A stretch of 44,952 bases of DNA. Source: CAWHMN01 sp051001135. GTDB lineage: Bacteria; Acidobacteriota; Terriglobia; Terriglobales; Acidobacteriaceae. A model generated the notes under the pieces. It did not search any database. It saw nothing but the letters and a program-made list of their open reading frames with translations, and was not told the DNA's origin. Made by a program: the position numbers and the translations under genes. Within the stretch, counting starts at the first letter, position 1, and every line of letters begins with the position of its first letter. The stretch spans positions 1-44,952 of the forward strand of contig JBPCNO010000099.1 of assembly GCA_051001135.1 (NCBI GenBank), read 5' to 3'. Shown here piece by piece: positions 32,948-41,315 of this stretch.

Positions 32948-35178
32948 GGGTGGACGGCGCCTCCGGAGGGAGGACTGCCAGAGGGTTGGCTGCCGGGGGG
33001 GGTGTCAGTCGCCGGTGGTGGCGTAGTGGTTGGGGGTGGCGCGTTGGTTGAAGGCGGCGTAGCCGTCGGAGGCGCAGTCGGAGGCGCAGTCGCGGGCGCA
33101 GTCGCGGGCGGAGTGTTGGCAGGCGGCGGGGTAGCCGGCGCTTCGGGCGTTGGGCTGGCAGCAGGCGGTGCGGTGGTGGGAGCGGATGGATTGGCAGGGG
33201 CGGGCGTGACGACCGCGGGTGGCGGGTTGTGGTTGGCGGGCGTGGTCTCGGTTGCAGGCTTGTCGGAGATACCCTCCGATGCTTCGCCCGCAGCTTTGCT
33301 GCCGCGCCGATGACCCTTGCCGTGAGCGGCGGCGGCGGTCTCGCTGACCGGGCGTATCGCCTGGGTGAGGATATGGCCGACGGAGGCCGAGGGCTGGTTG
33401 ATGCCGAGCAGCGCCGCGAAGGTGGCGGCGAAGTCTACCGGAGCGACGCGGCCGTGGTAGATGCCGGGGGTGAAGGGCGCTCCGTAGAAGCCCAGCGGCA
33501 CGTGCCGGTCATAGGACCAGGGGGAGAAGTGGGTGGTGCCGGTGCCGGCGGGATTGCCGCCCATCTGGTAGGCCTCGGGAATGATCATGACGTACCAGCC
33601 GCCGTTGGGGCTGTAGCTGTGCGCGATGAGCTGGCCGAACTCATCCGGCGGCAGGGAGCCGGAGGCCAGCAGGAGCCGGCTGTAGGTGTCGACGATCTCA
33701 GGATGCGGCGCGACCTTGCTGGAGGGCGGCTGCAGCAGTTCCGGCGCGGCCGGGACGGATTCAGCGGCGGTTGATAGGGCGGCGGATTGCGAACTCCCCA
33801 GAGGCCCGGCGCTCTTGCTGAGAGGCCGCGCCGGGTGTGCGGGGCGGCCCATTCGCTGGCGTGCTCCCGGGGTGTTGAGGGGCACGACCGGCGGGGCGGG
33901 CGGCGCCATCAGCGGCCGGATGGGAGGCTGCGCGGGCAGCGTCTGGATAGCTGCCGGCAGCATCGTCTGTACGGACTCTTCGGCCTCCTGCTCGTTGACG
34001 CCGGCGCGCTCGAAGGCGGGGCGGTTGAGCGCGAGGTACGGCAGCTCCTGATGCGAAAGCAGATAGTCGACCTTCTCGCCGGGCGAATACTTGCCGTTGA
34101 GCGCGTCGTTGAGCGCGGCCATCAATTTTGGGATATCGAAGGTGGCGGCGGGCATGCCGAGGGCCGCGGCCTGGACCGGCGTGGGAGCGACGCCATGGTC
34201 GGCGGAGAGCGCGACCCAAACGTTGGCCAGGCCGCCGTCCACATTCTTGTCCAGCCAGGTGAAGAAGCTGTCGAGCTCCGTATCGAGCGCGCCGACCATG
34301 GCGCGTTCCTGGGGAGAGTCCGGACCGACCTGATGACCGAGGATGTCGTTGGCGGAGAGCGACAGCGTCAGCATGTCAGTGGTGGCGTGGTGACCGAGCT
34401 GTTCGTTAGTGATGAGGGCCTCGGCGAAATCGATCTCGTAGGTATTCGCGGCCGGGGTGGTACCCACCTGATTGAAGAATTTGCCTGGAGTGGTGACGTG
34501 CGCCTCGTCGAGCGCCTGCTGTGCCCGCGGCCCGGCGTTGAAGGCAGTGGCCCACGCCGGCAAGGCGTTCATGTAGTAGGTGGAGCTGACGAAGCTGCCG
34601 GAGTCAGGATCGATCCAGAAGGCGCCATTGGCGGCATGGCCCGCAGGCAGAATGGCGGCGCGGTCCTTGAGCGAGACGCCGTAGACGCGGGAGCGGCCGC
34701 CGCTGGCGAGGCGGAGCTCATCGCCCAGCGTGGAGGCGCGTTCGTTGAGCGGGGAAGCGCCGACGGCGCCCTCCTGTTCATGGATGAGGCCGACGGTGCG
34801 GTAGCGCTCGTCTTCCACGGAGGTGATGGGGTGGTCCTTGCTGCGGTCCAGGTCCCACCATTCGTTGGCGCTGATGCCGTGACCGTCGGTGTAGGCGCCA
34901 GTGCCGAGCGTGGCGTGACCGGGCGCGGTCTTGGTGTTGGCGTAGTCGTAGTAGCAGTCGGGGAAGTATGCGCCGTGATCGAGAAACAGGCGGAAGCCAT
35001 TTTTGGCTTTGAAGTCGGCGCGATACCGCTCGAGATAATCCTCGCGGAACTGGTCGATGACGACCAGCACCACCAGCTTGGGATGGCCGTCATACGCGGA
35101 CGCCATGGCGGGAGGAGTCGAGGTAAGGCCGAGAAGACCGATGAGCGGGAGCGAGAGGAGACGCTGAGCGAGGCGCAT
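32944..35178 (-). CDS. Secreted PafA-like alkaline phosphatase with a Pro/Thr/Ala-rich tail (744 aa)
   Basis: The protein belongs to the type I phosphodiesterase/alkaline phosphatase superfamily and resembles PafA. Residues 1-27 are a signal peptide. Zinc ligands and nucleophile appear in order: IDQFREDYLERY (Asp42), NTKTAPGHATLGTG (Thr84 probable nucleophile), SANDILGHQVGPDS, SADHGVAP and GTTHFSPWSYDRHVPLGFYG. The C-terminal 110 or so residues are low-complexity Pro/Thr/Ala/Ser, probably a wall-spanning or disordered tail; a second such stretch lies near 430-500. I take ATG 35178, which has GGACAGG just upstream and starts the signal peptide; an upstream start at 35301 is unlikely. It overlaps pyrD by 4 bp. 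Confidence 0.88.
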   Translation of the reverse strand: MRLAQRLLSLPLIGLLGLTSTPPAMASAYDGHPKLVVLVVIDQFREDYLERYRADFKAKNGFRLFLDHGAYFPDCYYDYANTKTAPGHATLGTGAYTDGHGISANEWWDLDRSKDHPITSVEDERYRTVGLIHEQEGAVGASPLNERASTLGDELRLASGGRSRVYGVSLKDRAAILPAGHAANGAFWIDPDSGSFVSSTYYMNALPAWATAFNAGPRAQQALDEAHVTTPGKFFNQVGTTPAANTYEIDFAEALITNEQLGHHATTDMLTLSLSANDILGHQVGPDSPQERAMVGALDTELDSFFTWLDKNVDGGLANVWVALSADHGVAPTPVQAAALGMPAATFDIPKLMAALNDALNGKYSPGEKVDYLLSHQELPYLALNRPAFERAGVNEQEAEESVQTMLPAAIQTLPAQPPIRPLMAPPAPPVVPLNTPGARQRMGRPAHPARPLSKSAGPLGSSQSAALSTAAESVPAAPELLQPPSSKVAPHPEIVDTYSRLLLASGSLPPDEFGQLIAHSYSPNGGWYVMIIPEAYQMGGNPAGTGTTHFSPWSYDRHVPLGFYGAPFTPGIYHGRVAPVDFAATFAALLGINQPSASVGHILTQAIRPVSETAAAAHGKGHRRGSKAAGEASEGISDKPATETTPANHNPPPAVVTPAPANPSAPTTAPPAASPTPEAPATPPPANTPPATAPATAPPTAPPTATPPSTNAPPPTTTPPPATDTPPGSQPSGSPPSGGAVHP
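33068..33115. repeat. 12-bp tandem repeat inside the phosphatase tail
   Basis: Four 12-bp units (GGAGGCGCAGTC twice, GCGGGCGCAGTC, then GCGGGCGGAGTG) encode alternating Thr-Ala-Pro-Pro/Ala on the minus strand. They explain the low-complexity tail as expansion of a short unit. Confidence 0.8.
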
Positions 35179-35360
35179 AGGCCTGTCCAGTATCGCACTC
35201 CCGGTCTCCGCCAAACCGTAGCCGCAACGATGACAGCTTGTCACATTGGGACGGACAGTTCCGCGAAGGTGCGGGTAGGATAGGCATTCGCGGAATCGCA
35301 ACGTTGATGAAACGTCGTCAACGCGGCTTCCGCTTGCAGTCGGAGCGTGGAGGGGCGGCT

Positions 35361-36092
35361 ATGTCGAGAAACGTCGCATCGATCTCACTCGCATGTATCT
35401 CAAGCGCCCTGGTGACAGGTGTGTGCCTGCTGGCGTGGGGCCAGCGGAAGGCCGGTCTGCCGCCACCCGCGCAGACTCATCCTCCCGTGGCGAGCACACC
35501 CGTCTCGCGCGCTCCATATACGCCGGCCTATGCCAAAGACGGCGGGCTGATGGCGCCGAAGAATTATCGCGAATGGATATTCCTGAGCTCCGGCATCGAC
35601 ATGAGTTACAGCCCCAAGGCAGCGAGCGCCAATGCAACCAACATGGATATGGGAGGCCAGTCGATGTTTGACAACGTCTTCGTCGATCTGGAGGCCTATC
35701 GAGGGTTTGTGGAGCGAGGAGTATGGCCGGATAAGACGGTGCTGGTTCTCGAGGTGCGGGGCGGGGAGAGCAAGGGTTCGATCAACACCAGCGGCCACTA
35801 TCAAGGCGCGGCGATGATGGGCTTCGAGGTGCATGTCAAAGATGAGGCGCGCTTCCCCGGAAAGTGGGCGTTCTTCGAGTTCGACGATAAGGATGTGAGC
35901 GGCAAGCTGCTGCCGCAGCCCGCGCGCTGTTACTCCTGCCATGCGGAGCACGCCGCGGTCGACACCACGTTTGTGCAGTTCTATCCAACCTTGCTGCCGA
36001 TCGCGCACAGCAAGGGCACCCTGAGCGCGGTCTACCTGAAGGAGATCGCCACAGCAGACAGCAAACAGACAGCGGATCGCAAACAGCAGTAG
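35361..36092 (+). CDS. Cytochrome P460-family protein (243 aa)
   Basis: A signal/anchor helix (6-27) is followed by a Pro-rich linker and a globular domain of the cytochrome P460 type. The haem site CYSCHAEH (190-197) with the following DTTFVQFYPTLLP is typical of the family, as are YREWIFLSSGIDMSY (69-83) and FDNVFVDLEAYRGF (103-116). In Nitrosomonas P460 oxidises hydroxylamine; the function of these relatives is unknown, so electron transfer or NO-related redox chemistry is only a suggestion. ATG 35361 has GGAGGGG upstream. It diverges from the phosphatase gene, and the last residues (DSKQTADRKQQ) are hydrophilic. Confidence 0.8.
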   Translation: MSRNVASISLACISSALVTGVCLLAWGQRKAGLPPPAQTHPPVASTPVSRAPYTPAYAKDGGLMAPKNYREWIFLSSGIDMSYSPKAASANATNMDMGGQSMFDNVFVDLEAYRGFVERGVWPDKTVLVLEVRGGESKGSINTSGHYQGAAMMGFEVHVKDEARFPGKWAFFEFDDKDVSGKLLPQPARCYSCHAEHAAVDTTFVQFYPTLLPIAHSKGTLSAVYLKEIATADSKQTADRKQQ

Positions 36093-36187
36093 CGAACGAG
36101 CCTGCACTTCTGTCAAAGTAGTTCTCGGCGCCAGCGGCCGCAGCGGATTTCAAACACGGGTGGCGCACCGGGAGATGCCTTCAACAG

Positions 36188-36952
36188 ATGCTGGATACTT
36201 TGCAAAATGCTCTCATCATCGTCGTAGGTGTCGCGTGCTCGCTCGGTCTGATGGCAGCGCTGAATCGTTTCTGGTCGTGGGAGAAACGCCGCGCCCATAA
36301 CGACCTGATCGGCTGGCAACTGAGCATCCTCGGCACCACCTATGCCGTGGTCATCGGCTTCATGCTCTATACGGTGTGGACAGACTTTGGCATCGCCGAT
36401 GTGAATGCGACCTCGGAGGCAAATGCGCTGGTGAATGTCTATCGGCTGGCGGAGGGCCTGCCGCAAGCGCAAGCAACGCAGTTGAGGCAACTCTGCCACA
36501 CCTATGCCGACGTCATGATCAAAGAGGAGTGGCCGGCCATGGCTCACGACGACAGCGGCGGATTTCAGAGCAATCAAATCAACCATCTGATGTGGCACAC
36601 GCTCATGTCTGTCAAGGCAGCATCGCCCACTGAGCTTGCCGCCGAAGATCACGCGCTTTATGAACTCAGCGAATTGACGCAGCATCGCCGCACCAGGCAG
36701 TTGCAGAGCGTCTCCAGTATCCCCACGGTTTTGTGGTTCGTTCTGCTGGTGGGGGGCGTAGTCACGATCGTGTCATCCTGCATGTTCGGTTCGGCAAGCT
36801 CCGGTCTGCATGCTTATCAGGTATTTGCGTTTTCCCTGCTCATCACGGCCTTGCTGGTGGCCATCGCGGATATCGATCGGCCGTTTCAGGGGTCGGTGCA
36901 TGTGAGCGATGCTGCGTTCCGGCGAGCGCGGCAGAATATGGATAACGACTAG
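36188..36952 (+). CDS. DUF4239-like (bestrophin-like) membrane protein (254 aa)
   Basis: The arrangement fits DUF4239: hydrophobic helices at about 8-25 and 44-64, a soluble helical middle (VNATSEANALVNVYRLAEGL, LRQLCHTYADVMIKEEWPAM), then two C-terminal helices (187-212 and 218-240) followed by DIDRPFQGSVHV, a motif that I associate with this family. A channel-like role has been proposed for similar proteins but is unproven. ATG 36188 has only a distant GGGAG. It is 95 bp after the P460 gene. Confidence 0.75.
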   Translation: MLDTLQNALIIVVGVACSLGLMAALNRFWSWEKRRAHNDLIGWQLSILGTTYAVVIGFMLYTVWTDFGIADVNATSEANALVNVYRLAEGLPQAQATQLRQLCHTYADVMIKEEWPAMAHDDSGGFQSNQINHLMWHTLMSVKAASPTELAAEDHALYELSELTQHRRTRQLQSVSSIPTVLWFVLLVGGVVTIVSSCMFGSASSGLHAYQVFAFSLLITALLVAIADIDRPFQGSVHVSDAAFRRARQNMDND

Positions 36953-37043
36953 ATCGCGCGTGGCCGCCGTAATGGCGGGCATTCCGCGCGCTAGCCAGGC
37001 TGCATGTTGGGGATTCGCGGCGGCGTCCGTTAAGCTAAGGCCT

Positions 37044-38372
37044 ATGCTCGATTTGCAATTTGTGCGGGCCAACCTGGGGCTGGTGGAGGAGAGGCTGCGC
37101 GCGCGCGGACAGGATGCGGCGGCATTGCTGGGCGATTTCGCCGCGCTCGATGCGCAGCGCCGGGAACGCATCACCGAATCGGAGAACCTGAAGGCGCGCC
37201 GCAACCAGCTTAGCGAAGAGGTCGCCCGCAAGCGACGGGCGAAGGAAGATGCCACCGCCGAGATCGACGAGACGCGCGCCCTCAAGGAACGGATGGAGCA
37301 GGCGGATGCCGCCGCGGCGGACGCTGAGCGCGCCATGCGCGACCTGATGTCTGGCCTGCCCAACTTGCCGACGGCGGAGGTGCCGGCGGGCCAGTCGGAG
37401 CAGGACAACATCGAGCAGAAGACCTGGGGTGCGAAGCCGGTCTTTGAGTTTGCGCCAAAGCCACATTGGGAGATTGGTGCGGAGCTGGGGATTCTGGACC
37501 TGGAACGCGCGGCCAAGCTCTCCGGAGCGCGGTTCGCGGTGTACTGGGATGGCGGCGCGCGGCTGGAACGGGCGCTGGCCAACTTCATGCTCGATCTGCA
37601 TACGCGCGAGCACGGCTATCGCGAGGTGCTGCCGCCGGCGATGGTGAACAGCCGGTCGTTGCTTGGCACCGGGCAACTGCCGAAGTTTGCGTCCGACCTT
37701 TTCCGCTGCGAGGATGGACAGCCCTGGGTGCCGGGCGAGTACCGCGAGAACGATCATTGGCTGATTCCCACCGCCGAGGTGCCGCTGACCAACCTGTTTC
37801 GTGACGAGGTGTTGGGGGACGCGGAGCTGACGATTTCGCTGGCGGCCTGGACGCCGTGCTTTCGCTCCGAGGCGGGATCGTATGGAAAGGATGTGCGCGG
37901 CATCATCCGGCAGCATCAATTCCAAAAGGTGGAACTGGTGAAGTTCGTACGGCCGGAGGAGTCGGAGAGCGAGCACGAGAAGCTGACACGCGATGCGGAG
38001 ACGGTCCTCGAACGATTGGGGTTGCCCTATCGGCGCATGTTGCTGTGCGCGGGCGACATGGGCTTCTCCGCGGCCAAGACCTATGATCTGGAGGTGTGGC
38101 TGCCGGGGCAGGGTCTGTATCGCGAGATCTCTTCGTGCTCGAACTTTCAGGCGTTCCAGGCACGGCGGGCGAATATCCGCTACCGTCCGGCGGGCCGGAG
38201 CAAGGCGGAGTTCGTGCATACGCTGAACGGGTCGGGATTGGCCATTGGGCGGACATGGCTGGCGATTCTCGAAAACTACCAGCGGGCGGACGGGTCTGTA
38301 GAGGTGCCGGAGGTGCTGGCGCCGTACATGGGGGGCGAGCGCGTGATTCAGAAGAGGGAGATAACGCCGTGA
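37044..38372 (+). CDS. serS: Seryl-tRNA synthetase (442 aa)
   Basis: This class II synthetase charges tRNA-Ser. Residues about 25-110 form the N-terminal coiled-coil arm that binds the tRNA long variable arm. Class II motif 2 (PCFRSEAGSYGKDVRGIIRQHQF in part) and motif 3 (GSGLAIGRTWLAILENYQ) are intact, as is the serine-binding TAEVPLTNLF. Length is slightly above average. I take ATG 37044, preceded by TAAGG; upstream in-frame codons to 36909 lie inside the preceding gene. The next gene overlaps its stop by one base. Confidence 0.97.
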   Translation: MLDLQFVRANLGLVEERLRARGQDAAALLGDFAALDAQRRERITESENLKARRNQLSEEVARKRRAKEDATAEIDETRALKERMEQADAAAADAERAMRDLMSGLPNLPTAEVPAGQSEQDNIEQKTWGAKPVFEFAPKPHWEIGAELGILDLERAAKLSGARFAVYWDGGARLERALANFMLDLHTREHGYREVLPPAMVNSRSLLGTGQLPKFASDLFRCEDGQPWVPGEYRENDHWLIPTAEVPLTNLFRDEVLGDAELTISLAAWTPCFRSEAGSYGKDVRGIIRQHQFQKVELVKFVRPEESESEHEKLTRDAETVLERLGLPYRRMLLCAGDMGFSAAKTYDLEVWLPGQGLYREISSCSNFQAFQARRANIRYRPAGRSKAEFVHTLNGSGLAIGRTWLAILENYQRADGSVEVPEVLAPYMGGERVIQKREITP

Positions 38373-38749
38373 TGAAGATGCTCAAGAGTTATTTTTTCTG
38401 GACCTACGAACGGGGAAGCTTCCACTACGACGTGATGGTGACGGCGATCCTGGTGTTCATCTTCCTGTCGCCGCTGCTGATCAATTTTCACGACCGGCCG
38501 CAAAGCCAGGCTGGCGGCGGCCGCAACCTGCTGGTGCAGCCGGATGGTGGCGATGCCTTCACCTTTGAGGTGAACGCGGATCAGGTGCGGGATGCGCAAC
38601 GTGGCGCGCAGGATGATAACCGGCTGCGCAGCGAACTGCAGCAGCGCATTGAGCCGGTTGCGGGAAACGTGGTGATCGATCGTTGGCAGACGGTCAAGGA
38701 CGCGAGCGGCAAGGTGACGAGCTACAAGGTGTGGGCGCGGCGGGAGTAG
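38372..38749 (+). CDS. Small one-helix membrane protein (125 aa)
   Basis: I do not recognise a family. One transmembrane segment (22-39, VMVTAILVFIFLSPLLI) follows an aromatic N-terminal part (SYFFWTYERGSFHYD); the rest (about 80 residues) is soluble and polar, probably periplasmic. The layout recalls ExbD/TolR-like proteins, but their conserved Asp is not obvious. ATG 38372 overlaps serS TGA by one base; GTG 38369 has the better GGGAG spacing. Both imply coupled translation with serS. Confidence 0.7.
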   Translation: MKMLKSYFFWTYERGSFHYDVMVTAILVFIFLSPLLINFHDRPQSQAGGGRNLLVQPDGGDAFTFEVNADQVRDAQRGAQDDNRLRSELQQRIEPVAGNVVIDRWQTVKDASGKVTSYKVWARRE

Positions 38750-38756
38750 TCAGAGA

Positions 38757-38791
38757 ACAGGGATCAGCGGTCAGGGATCAGCGGTCAGGTC
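38757..38791. repeat. GGGATCAGCGGTCA tandem repeat
   Basis: CAGGGATCAGCGGTCAGGGATCAGCGGTCAGGTCAG (in part) lies directly before the LolA-like gene, ending about 11 bp from its ATG. It belongs to the same loose family as 29044 and 30064. Confidence 0.8.
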
Positions 38792-38801
38792 AGCGTTAGG
38801 T

Positions 38802-39542
38802 ATGAGGTGGGTTGCGTTGAGGCGAGTGAATTTCTTTCGAGGTGCGTGCTGCGGGTGTGTCGCAGTGGTAGTTGCGTTTGGCGCGAGTGTGGCCGGTGCG
38901 CAGCAATGCGATCAGACCAAGGTGCTGCGGCAGATGGATGTGGCGGCTGCGAAGTTCGAGAGCGCGCAGGCGGACTTCAGTTGGGATGTGCTGCAGGCGG
39001 TGGTGCAGGAGCATGACATCCAGACGGGCACCATCTATTTTGAGCGCCATGGGTCGGGCGGCGCAGCGTCGACGTCGATGGCCGCCTACGTGAAGCAGCA
39101 GAACGGCCAGAATGCTCCCAAGACGGTTACCTATACGGGCGGCGAACTGCAGCTTTACCAGCCGGCGATCAATCAGCTCACCATTCTGAAGCCGGGCGCC
39201 AATCAGGCGCAGTATGAGAGCTTTCTGACGCTCGGTTTCGGCGGCAGCGGGAAAGACCTGGAAGCGAACTGGCAGGTGAGCTGCGGTGGTATGGAGAAGA
39301 TCGGCAACACCATGACGGCCAAGCTGCAACTGAAGCCCAAGCAGCAGAGCGTGGCCAACACCTTCAGCCAGGTCACCATCTGGGTAGACCCGGCGGAGGG
39401 AGTGAGCCTGAAGCAGGTCTTCGACGAGCCCCAGGGCGACAGCCGCACGGCGACCTATTCGAACATCAAGGTGAACACCAAGCTGGATGCGGATCTGTTC
39501 AAGATCAAGACCAGGCCGGATACCGCGGTCGTGCGGAAGTAA
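38802..39542 (+). CDS. LolA-like outer-membrane lipoprotein-sorting protein (246 aa)
   Basis: A signal peptide (about 1-33, ending VAGAQ) precedes a domain with the repetitive beta pattern of the LolA/LppX fold: LRQMDVAAAKFESAQADFSWD, TIYFERHG, VTYTGGELQLYQPAINQLTIL, TQVTIWVDPAEGVSLKQVF and a C-terminal DADLFKIK. LolA carries lipoproteins to the outer membrane; Acidobacteria have several such proteins, so the cargo is uncertain. ATG 38802 has only TTAGG upstream. It follows the small membrane protein gene by 52 bp, with a repeat between. Confidence 0.8.
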   Translation: MRWVALRRVNFFRGACCGCVAVVVAFGASVAGAQQCDQTKVLRQMDVAAAKFESAQADFSWDVLQAVVQEHDIQTGTIYFERHGSGGAASTSMAAYVKQQNGQNAPKTVTYTGGELQLYQPAINQLTILKPGANQAQYESFLTLGFGGSGKDLEANWQVSCGGMEKIGNTMTAKLQLKPKQQSVANTFSQVTIWVDPAEGVSLKQVFDEPQGDSRTATYSNIKVNTKLDADLFKIKTRPDTAVVRK

Positions 39543-39603
39543 GGGCAGCCGCTAGCTGCAGCCTCCAGCTTGTGTGGTGGAGTGGGGTTATTGGAGAAGA
39601 GCA

Positions 39604-39640
39604 GACGCAGATCCTTCGACTCGCGGTGCTCGCTCAGGAT
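39604..39640. repeat. Hairpin repeat with shared 19-bp leader, copy 1
   Basis: GACGCAGATCCTTCGACTC (39604-39622) is identical to 41189-41207 and in the same orientation. It opens a hairpin, ATCCT ... AGGAT (39611-39640). The glycosyltransferase stop codon lies in this element (minus strand). The sequence 39543-39690 also carries GCTAGC/CTCCAGC repeats. Confidence 0.8.
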
Positions 39641-41061
39641 GACACCGAACCTGATTGGCTGGAGGCTAGCGGCTGGGAGCTAGTAGCTGGTTTGAGCGCT
39701 GCCGCGCCCAGGATGAAGAGCATGGGGAAGCATTCGATGGTGTAGCGGGCCTCCGGGGCTTCGATGTCGGCGAGCAGCAGACTGCGCAGGGCGATGTAGA
39801 GCAGCATGCCGGCGAGCAGGGCCGCCCGATGGGCGGGCCAGCGCCAGATACCCACCACGGCCAGGACGACGTAAAGCAGGTTGAGTGCGGCGTAGGCGGC
39901 GGCAAACTCCGTCTCCAAGTGGTGCAGGCTGTACTGCCACCAGCGCAGCTCTATGTTCAACATCTCCGTGCGCGGCCGAAACCACATATCCAGAACGCGC
40001 AACAAGGGAAGCTCCACGTGGACCCGCCAGGGATGCGCCTGTGTGCGTTCCGTGGCGAGGGCGGCGAAGCGGGCATCGATAGCCGGGGTGAGCGAGTTGA
40101 CGGCGTTGTAGTCGGAGAAGAGGTCGCGCGTCTGGCGGTATTGCGCGGGCGAATCGAAGGCGCGAGTCGGCAGAGCGTTGAAGGGAAGCAGGTCGTTGTT
40201 GGCGTTCCAATAGATCTCGTAGGTGGACGCGAAGTCGACCGCCCAGGTCTTGGTCCAGCGCAGGAAGCCAGGATCGGTGAACTCGCCCGGATCGGTGGCA
40301 TAGCGCGGGGCGAGCGGCTCGAAGACATGGAAGACACGCCAGTTGCGCGCGGTCCAGACGACAAACGGCAGCAGCGAGAGAACGGCGGCTGCGACCGCAT
40401 ACCGTACGGCGCGAGCCAAGCCCAACGGAGGCTGACCCGCGAAGCCGCGGCGGCCATAAACGAGAATTGCGGCGAAGGAGGCGACGGCGAGCAATGCGCC
40501 ATCGGGGCGGAGCAGCGTGGCGTAGCTCCAGGCGACGGCGAGCAGCGCGATGGACGGCCAGCCGGGCGAGAGCAGCAGACGCACCAGCGCGAACATGCCG
40601 AGCGCGACACAGAAGATGGAGAGAGTTTCGGTGAGCGGCGCCGCGACGTAGTTCGCCGTGAAGGGACAGAGGGCAGCGAGAAAGAGAGCGACGAGGCCGG
40701 CGCCCCGGGAGAAGATGCGCCGGACTGTCGCGGCAACCAGCAGGCAAGCGCCTAGATCGATGACGACCTGCAGGCGGAGCACGGCGATGTAGTGCTCCAC
40801 ACCGAAGATGCGGAACGAGGCGGCGAGAAACAGCGGATACCCGGGCAGGCGGATGAGAGTGGGCGCAACCCGGCTGCCATGCGGGCCCGGCAGAGTACGC
40901 CCGTAGACGCCGTGGAGCAGCCAGTTCTTCGCGATGTCGCCGTAGATGAGGCCGTCTCCGTTGAGTTGGGGATAGGCGTGTATGAACCAGAGCCGCAACA
41001 CAGCGCCGGCGAGCAGTGCGACAGCGACGAGCACGATGGTGACAGGCGAGGGTCGGCGCAT
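39634..41061 (-). CDS. GT39/ArnT-like membrane glycosyltransferase (475 aa)
   Basis: The family moves sugars from polyprenyl-phosphate donors onto proteins or lipids. The protein has about 10 hydrophobic helices. The first loop NGDGLIYGDIAKNWLLHGVYG (near 36-56, in part) holds the catalytic-type acidic residues; RLPGYPLFLAASFRIFG is characteristic. A periplasmic soluble part follows the central helices. ATG 41061 has GGAGG 8 nt upstream and starts a membrane helix; longer starts are possible to 41154. The C-terminal 15 residues (SSQPLASSQSGSVSS) are encoded by repeat DNA, and the stop codon is inside the hairpin repeat. Confidence 0.85.
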   Translation of the reverse strand: MRRPSPVTIVLVAVALLAGAVLRLWFIHAYPQLNGDGLIYGDIAKNWLLHGVYGRTLPGPHGSRVAPTLIRLPGYPLFLAASFRIFGVEHYIAVLRLQVVIDLGACLLVAATVRRIFSRGAGLVALFLAALCPFTANYVAAPLTETLSIFCVALGMFALVRLLLSPGWPSIALLAVAWSYATLLRPDGALLAVASFAAILVYGRRGFAGQPPLGLARAVRYAVAAAVLSLLPFVVWTARNWRVFHVFEPLAPRYATDPGEFTDPGFLRWTKTWAVDFASTYEIYWNANNDLLPFNALPTRAFDSPAQYRQTRDLFSDYNAVNSLTPAIDARFAALATERTQAHPWRVHVELPLLRVLDMWFRPRTEMLNIELRWWQYSLHHLETEFAAAYAALNLLYVVLAVVGIWRWPAHRAALLAGMLLYIALRSLLLADIEAPEARYTIECFPMLFILGAAALKPATSSQPLASSQSGSVSS

Positions 41062-41188
41062 AGAGGCAGCCTCCAGCATAACTGCAGCAAAAGGCAGCTT
41101 CCAGCCGAACGGCAGCTTCCAGCTTGACTGTGCAGGGTCTAATAGAGTGCGCATCGACGAGCGGAGTTCGCGGGCGCCAAGCTATGAA

Positions 41189-41231
41189 GACGCAGATCCT
41201 TCGACTCCGCACTACGTGCTGCGTTCAGGAT
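41189..41231. repeat. Hairpin repeat with shared 19-bp leader, copy 2
   Basis: This shares 19 identical bases (41189-41207) and the outer ATCCT/AGGAT stem (41196-41231) with 39604-39640. The inner loop differs, with GCAC TAC GTGC forming a second stem. It lies upstream of the glycosyltransferase gene, so the gene is bracketed by direct copies. Confidence 0.8.
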
Positions 41232-41315
41232 GACAAGCGGCAAGGGCCGAAGTTCTTGCTAAAGGCTAGAAGCTGAAAGCTGCAGTCTGCCATTCCTGTA
41301 AGCTGAATTTCAGGC

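Noticed and set aside
39680..41212. A second long minus-strand frame overlapping the glycosyltransferase gene
   Set aside because: It is Arg/Pro-rich and soluble, while the other frame gives about ten membrane helices and a GT39-like loop with a good ribosome site.
39604..41231. The bracketed glycosyltransferase gene as an insertion sequence or composite transposon
   Set aside because: There is no transposase or target-site duplication, and the bracketing copies are direct hairpin repeats, not terminal inverted repeats. I keep only the weaker cassette idea.
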